Source: Flavobacteriales bacterium UBA6969
GTDB lineage: Bacteria > Bacteroidota > Bacteroidia > Flavobacteriales_D > Sanyastnellaceae
Assembly (NCBI GenBank): GCA_002448555.1
Contig: DJYV01000016.1
Location: 8,143-18,349 of the forward strand
Direction of reading: 5' to 3'
DNA length: 10,207 nt
In this document: piece after piece, positions 6,652 to 10,207 of the stretch
Position numbering within the stretch: position 1 is the stretch's first letter
Layout: the number at the start of each line of letters is the position of its first letter
The notes under the pieces: model-generated
Databases searched by the model: none
What the model was told of the DNA's origin: nothing
The model's input: the letters and a program-made list of their open reading frames with translations, nothing else
Position numbers and translations under genes: made by a program

Positions 6652-8874
6652 ATGAAACACCTTCCCCTCCTGCTCATCTGCGCCAGCTTGAATTCCGTTG
6701 TTGCCCAAGCACAATGTGAAGCAGACGCCACTGTCTACCTGACCGACTTCCTTTTCACGCCCAGCGAATTCACCATTTCTGTAGGGCAAACCGTCGCCTT
6801 CGTAAACGCGGAAGGGACACACAATGTGGACGGCACGGCAGAGAGCAACCCCGTTTCCTTCTTTCTTGAGGAAACCGAAGGCAACATCGACGGCGTCTGC
6901 ATGGGCACGGTCACCTTCGACGTACCGGGTGTTTACACCTACACGTCTTCCATTGGGGTGCAGCCCGAGTTGGGCATGACCGGGACAATCATTGTGGATG
7001 CAGAAACGCTGTGCGATGTCATGCTGAGCTTCTGGGGTTCTGGTGAAAATCAAAACATGGACGCGTACGCGTCCGCTTATGCTTTTCAATCGTATTTCGG
7101 ATGTTCGTTTTTCGGCCAGAGTGGAGGCTTTCCTGGTTCAACCGTGTACTTGGAGGGACTGGACGAATACACGTTGTTTCTTCCCAACTCTGCTGCCATC
7201 GAAGGGCTTCAGGAGTTGATGAATTTGAATTCTTTTGACCTCCTGTACTTCACTGAAGGCATGGTGGCGGGGTTGAGCTACCACATGGTGCCGGGCGTTT
7301 TCCTCGCCGAGGACCTGCAAGATGGCGCTGTACTGCCAACCGTGGAAGGCCAGGACCTTTCCGTTTCAGTGGCGGATGACGGCGGCATCATGCTCAACGG
7401 AGCCACTGTCCTCCATGAAGACATCCTGGCGTTCAATGGCGTGATCCACGTTATCGATGAGATCCTGGTGCCGGCAGGCTACCCCAGCGCAACGACCTGG
7501 GACGTCATCGTCCAAAGCCCAGACCACACCATCTTCGAGCAGGCACTTTTGGCTGAAGGCTTGGACCAAGCGCTCCGGGGCCAACCCATTTTGAACGACA
7601 ACGAACCGGCCGAAGGTCCTTTCACGGTCTTCGCCCCGACGGATGATGCCTTTTTCGCGATGGCCGAAGCCAACGGGTTTGAGAGCGTTGACGCCTTGCT
7701 GTCGTCCCAATTCATTGACAACATTGTAGACGCTCATATCGTACCCGGGGTTTACGAAAGCACTAACCTCTTCAACGGGATGAATTTGGCCTCGTACGAC
7801 AACTCGGGTACCGTCAACATCGCCATTGATGACAATGGGGTTCAGGCCAACACCGCTCCTGTCATCCAAGCCGACATGCTGGCATACAATGGGGTCGTGC
7901 ATTCGTTGGGTGAAGTGATGCTGTTTGACTTTCCCGACCCGGAAGGGACGTGCGGCGCATGGACCATCACCATGACATGCGGATTCGGCGGACCGGACGG
8001 CTGGGAAGGATCGTCTTTGCACGTGTTCGCCGACGGCATCGAAGTCGCCTCTGAAACCATGCTCAACGTGGGAAGCGAGTCGTTCTCCATTCCGGTGGAC
8101 ATCGGACATCGAATCGACGTCGTGTACAACGACGACGGATGGGGCCAATACCATGACTACTACATCACCGACAACTACGGCAACGTAGTGTTCAGCAGCG
8201 ACGACTGGGGAGTGCCCGGAGATGACCCCTGTAATGTCTATGGATTGAACCCGTGCGATGAAGACCCCACCTGCGGACTCATTGAAATCACCTTCACCGA
8301 CGATTCCGGCGACGGATGGTACTTCGGCAACTTGGGCGTGTACTCTGAATCGGGCCTCGAGGCCAACATCTTTTTCAACCCGGATTTTGACGGAGACGGG
8401 TACGCCGATTACATCGGATTCTCCACCCGAACAGCTGTGGTCACCGTCGATGAAGGGGAAGTCGATTTCCTGGTCACCGCTCCCATCGTCTACCCCACGC
8501 AATGCGGCTACACAGTGAAGAATCCAGAAGGCGACATCGTCATTGATGAGTCGAGCACCAACGCAGCTCCGCCAAGCACCCTGAATTACGTCATTTGCGA
8601 AAGCGCTGCGTCGAGCGTCGCGGAAGCGGAATCGACCGGTTCGTCAATATCCATCTTCCCCAATCCTGTGAGTACGACCGTCCAATTGCAAGGGCTCAGC
8701 GCCAATGAGGCATGGGAGGTTGACATTCTCAGAGTCGATGGCAAACTGATTCATCGCCAAAGTGGAATCGGCAGCGGTATAGTCGACGTATCTCACCTAC
8801 CGGGAGGCCTCTATGCACTGCAGCTCAATCGCATCAACCGGGAACCCAAGGTGCTTCGATTCCTAAGAAAATAA
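6652..8874 (+). CDS. Secreted fasciclin-domain protein with cupredoxin-like N-terminus and T9SS sorting domain
   Basis: The predicted precursor has 740 residues. The signal peptide ends near AQA-Q (20/21). Residues about 25-116 resemble a plastocyanin-type cupredoxin (FTPSEFTISVGQTVAF, GTHNVDG, PGVYTYT, GMTGTIIV), but the usual Cys and second His copper ligands before the Met are replaced (SSIGVQPELGM, 99-109); only H57 and M109 remain. Two FAS1 (fasciclin) domains follow at about 130-273 and 281-424. The second has TVFAPTDDAFFAM, and both end in the family's 'x-N-G-V-x-H-x-x-x-E-x-x-L' motif. Two beta modules with DGW motifs lie at about 433-520 and 541-650; the second has a DxDxDGxxD calcium-type loop (D578, D580, D582, D586). 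The T9SS type A sorting domain is at about 666-740 (IFPNP near its start). FAS1 domains mediate adhesion to matrix or other cells, so a surface adhesin is the likeliest role. It is divergent from the PKD gene, with a 203-base gap. Confidence 0.9.
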   Translation: MKHLPLLLICASLNSVVAQAQCEADATVYLTDFLFTPSEFTISVGQTVAFVNAEGTHNVDGTAESNPVSFFLEETEGNIDGVCMGTVTFDVPGVYTYTSSIGVQPELGMTGTIIVDAETLCDVMLSFWGSGENQNMDAYASAYAFQSYFGCSFFGQSGGFPGSTVYLEGLDEYTLFLPNSAAIEGLQELMNLNSFDLLYFTEGMVAGLSYHMVPGVFLAEDLQDGAVLPTVEGQDLSVSVADDGGIMLNGATVLHEDILAFNGVIHVIDEILVPAGYPSATTWDVIVQSPDHTIFEQALLAEGLDQALRGQPILNDNEPAEGPFTVFAPTDDAFFAMAEANGFESVDALLSSQFIDNIVDAHIVPGVYESTNLFNGMNLASYDNSGTVNIAIDDNGVQANTAPVIQADMLAYNGVVHSLGEVMLFDFPDPEGTCGAWTITMTCGFGGPDGWEGSSLHVFADGIEVASETMLNVGSESFSIPVDIGHRIDVVYNDDGWGQYHDYYITDNYGNVVFSSDDWGVPGDDPCNVYGLNPCDEDPTCGLIEITFTDDSGDGWYFGNLGVYSESGLEANIFFNPDFDGDGYADYIGFSTRTAVVTVDEGEVDFLVTAPIVYPTQCGYTVKNPEGDIVIDESSTNAAPPSTLNYVICESAASSVAEAESTGSSISIFPNPVSTTVQLQGLSANEAWEVDILRVDGKLIHRQSGIGSGIVDVSHLPGGLYALQLNRINREPKVLRFLRK

Positions 8875-9108
8875 AGACAAAATGAGCGTTTGAGTATCGC
8901 CGCGGACTTGGCAAACAGGATTCTTGTTCCTAAGCCCATGGGCGCTGCGAGCCTTTCCCTCAAGCGTCCACAACGAATTGGAGCGCAAGAGAACACTTCG
9001 GGCACCTTCGACGTCATGGGGCGCGCAGTTCAGACGCTCGAAACAGGACACCTTTACATTAGACGCAACGAAAACGGCACCAGCAAGAAAGTATTCATTT
9101 CGGAATAG
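8875..9108 (+). pseudogene. Orphan T9SS type A sorting domain (gene remnant)
   Basis: Directly after the TAA of the 740-aa gene, and in the same frame, 77 codons run to TAG (9106-9108) without a stop. The translation has sorting-domain landmarks in the right order and spacing: RILVPKPMGAASLSL, comparable to the usual 'I-x-V-x-PNP' start; then FDVMGRAV; then LETGHLYI; and a basic end, GTSKKVFISE. It has no signal peptide and no plausible start, so it cannot be an exported protein on its own. It is probably the 3' stump of a lost T9SS cargo gene, or a former second C-terminus of the upstream gene cut off by the TAA. The PNP asparagine appears as lysine (PKP), consistent with decay. Confidence 0.6.
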
Positions 9109-9221
9109 TCCCGAGTTGGACTTCTGCAGGCGCCTTCTGGAAAGGTGCGTGTCAGAATTTGCGTAGTTTCGAACGCGCACGTTTTTACATTTGCATTCGA
9201 GTCGATTTGTTTCCTTTCTAA
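9109..9221 (+). promoter_or_regulatory. Intergenic region with candidate Bacteroidota promoter for the acyltransferase gene
   Basis: TACATTTG at 9186-9193 matches the Bacteroidota -7 consensus TAnnTTTG exactly. A TTTG at 9158-9161 could be the -33 element, although the 24-base spacer is longer than usual. Transcription would start near 9198-9202, giving a leader of about 20 bases before the ATG at 9222. An imperfect 7-bp stem (about 9130-9148) lies just downstream of the orphan sorting domain but lacks a T tract. With the remnant, this accounts for the 347-base stretch without an intact gene. Confidence 0.5.
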
Positions 9222-10061
9222 ATGACGGATTCCGCCCCAAACCAAGCCATCCTCAAGGGTTCGAAAATGCTTACACAAGTTCGCATGGTATTCATCATGC
9301 TTACTCTGTTCATCTTGGTCCTACTCAGCCTGCTGTTAAGGTTGGTGTTCTTCCTTTTTCCGAGGCACCTCTTCCTTCGGTTTAACGTTCGATTTATCAT
9401 TTACCCATTCTCTCGATTGCTCATGTGGATTGTGGGAGTGAAGCTGGTAGTGGAAGGTAAAATGCCTTCTTCCCAGCACCTCGTTGTAAGCAACCACCAG
9501 GGGATTTTAGACTCATTGCTCCACATGGCTATCAGTCCTTGCATGGTGATCTCGAACATGCTCGTTCGCAACATGAAGGTCATTGGCTCGGTTATGGAAC
9601 TTCTTGGCTTCGTATTTGTGGACAGGAGCAGACGCATGTCGATTGTGGAACTGCTGCAGCCTGCCACCAGCATGATTACGCAATCTAAGGTCAACATGAG
9701 TTTCTTCCCCGAGGGCAAGTCAAACGATGGCGTTGAGCTGCTTCCTTTTCATGCACCCTTCTTCAAAATCGCGATCGATTCGGGTTCAGGAGTTCAGCCG
9801 ATTGCATTCAGATGGACACACGCCAATGGCCATGAACTTAGCAAGGAGCAGCGGATTACATTCACCTACCTCGTGCAGCATGGATCCATCGTGCAGCACT
9901 TGTCCAATCTTCTGGGATTGCGCAAAAAGCGGCTTGTGGTCAAGGTGCTCACTCCCATCTCAGCCTCGGAAATAGCTGAAAAGAATTGGACCCGAAAAGA
10001 AGTTTCTCAGCAGTCCGAAGACTTAATCAGGAGGACGCTTGAAGATGACACCATCTGGTAA
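9222..10061 (+). CDS. PlsC-family lysophospholipid acyltransferase (1-acyl-glycerol-3-phosphate acyltransferase-like)
   Basis: The product has 279 residues. A strongly hydrophobic N-terminal stretch (about 22-47) should anchor it in the inner membrane. The four blocks of the glycerolipid acyltransferase superfamily are visible: block I NHQGILD (91-97, the catalytic HX4D with H92 and D97), block II FVFVDRSRR (130-138, with R135), block III FFPEGKS (161-167, with E164 and G165; Lys replaces the common Thr), and block IV VQPIAF (191-196). Enzymes of this type transfer an acyl group to lysophosphatidic acid to make phosphatidic acid. Bacteroidota carry several paralogues, some acting on other acceptors such as aminolipids, so the exact substrate is open. 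ATG 9222 is preferred given the candidate promoter 29 bases upstream; ATG 9267 (Met16) is possible and would keep the hydrophobic segment. It appears to be a single-gene unit ending at the hairpin near 10125. Confidence 0.9.
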   Translation: MTDSAPNQAILKGSKMLTQVRMVFIMLTLFILVLLSLLLRLVFFLFPRHLFLRFNVRFIIYPFSRLLMWIVGVKLVVEGKMPSSQHLVVSNHQGILDSLLHMAISPCMVISNMLVRNMKVIGSVMELLGFVFVDRSRRMSIVELLQPATSMITQSKVNMSFFPEGKSNDGVELLPFHAPFFKIAIDSGSGVQPIAFRWTHANGHELSKEQRITFTYLVQHGSIVQHLSNLLGLRKKRLVVKVLTPISASEIAEKNWTRKEVSQQSEDLIRRTLEDDTIW

Positions 10062-10107
10062 AATGCCGTGTCCGCATCCGCCGGACTCGCAAGGATTACG
10101 TTCATAA

Positions 10108-10142
10108 GAAATCCCCGCTTCCGTTGCCGGAGCGGGGAATTC
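10108..10142. terminator. Hairpin terminator between the acyltransferase gene and tRNA-Glu
   Basis: CCCCGCTTCC (10113-10122) pairs with GGAGCGGGG (10129-10137) with one bulged T and a short loop. A/T flanks (GAAAT and AATTC) extend the stem to 10108-10142. It lies 7 bases beyond the 3' end of the minus-strand tRNA and 46 bases beyond the acyltransferase stop. T-rich sequence follows on both strands, so it could terminate both transcripts. Confidence 0.7.
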
Positions 10143-10148
10143 TTGTTG

Positions 10149-10207
10149 TAGCCCGTAGGGGAATCGAACCCCTGTTTCCAGGATGAAAACCTGGCGTCCT
10201 AACCCCT
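10149..10207 (-). tRNA. tRNA-Glu (anticodon UUC), 3' portion; 5' end outside window
   Basis: On the minus strand, the last 59 bases of a tRNA are present. The anticodon stem CCAGG/CCTGG encloses the 7-base loop TTTTCAT, giving anticodon TTC (reads GAA/GAG, Glu). The T arm is AGGGG-TTCGATT-CCCCT, with the standard TTCGA core. The acceptor 3' strand ACGGGCT and discriminator A follow. The encoded sequence continues CAA, so CCA must be added after transcription. The D-arm start and 5' acceptor strand (about 14 bases) lie beyond the window. This tRNA also supplies the substrate of the C5 heme route represented by hemL. Confidence 0.95.

Noticed and set aside
7366..8502. A 378-codon open frame on the minus strand inside the fasciclin gene
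   Set aside because: It lies wholly antisense to a gene with clear domains. Its translation has no recognisable motif, and the GC-rich codon pattern of the plus gene readily leaves the antisense frame open.
8863..9240. A 125-codon minus-strand frame over the region between the fasciclin and acyltransferase genes
   Set aside because: The plus-strand reading gives a sorting-domain-like protein in the correct order, while the minus reading shows no motif and overlaps both the end of the fasciclin gene and the acyltransferase start.
10062..10107. Possible extra gene or att site between the acyltransferase gene and the tRNA
   Set aside because: Only 46 bases lie before the hairpin, with no open frame of note, and no second copy of the tRNA 3' end is present in the window to suggest an integrated element.

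Overview
The window looks like chromosomal DNA of a Bacteroidota bacterium, probably a free-living, Flavobacteriales-like lineage. Three predicted exported proteins end in a type IX secretion system (T9SS) type A sorting domain, a signal confined to this phylum. The -7-like box TACATTTG ahead of the last gene fits the Bacteroidota TAnnTTTG promoter, and clear Shine-Dalgarno sequences are lacking. Genus cannot be decided from the sequence.

Layout. (1) Positions 1-1600, plus strand: the 3' end of ferrochelatase (hemH), then hemL (glutamate-1-semialdehyde 2,1-aminomutase), then an unrecognised 43-codon ORF. Each junction is a 4-base ATGA overlap, so they look translationally coupled. hemL and hemH are the early and last steps of heme synthesis by the C5 pathway. 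(2) Positions 1617-6448, minus strand: two exported T9SS cargo proteins. The first is a 1147-residue M43 (pappalysin-type) metalloprotease with a long multidomain tail. The second is a 405-residue PKD-domain protein with an unusual acidic, Trp- and Cys-rich segment. (3) Positions 6652-8874, plus strand: a divergently transcribed 740-residue T9SS cargo with a cupredoxin-like domain, two fasciclin domains and two DGW-type beta modules. It is followed by an in-frame orphan T9SS sorting domain that appears to be the stump of a lost gene. (4) Positions 9222-10061: a PlsC-type lysophospholipid acyltransferase behind a candidate Bacteroidota promoter. (5) A hairpin terminator and the 3' part of a minus-strand tRNA-Glu(UUC) close the window.

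Heme synthesis and phospholipid acylation are housekeeping functions. The middle 7 kb is a surface/secretome island whose proteins share an export route (Sec, then T9SS) rather than a visible pathway.

The most notable unexplained signal is a 105-bp direct repeat. One copy is the end of the 43-codon ORF after hemL. The other lies 3.6 kb away between the two secreted-protein genes. The copies align without gaps at about 80% identity, with differences concentrated at third codon positions, and the second copy carries an in-frame TAG. This suggests a small, unrecognised protein family with a decayed copy, whose repeats bracket the M43 protease gene. Together with the orphan sorting domain and a possible gene stump at 6504-6617, it suggests the island has been rearranged. 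No CRISPR array, insertion sequence, phage gene or defence system was seen.
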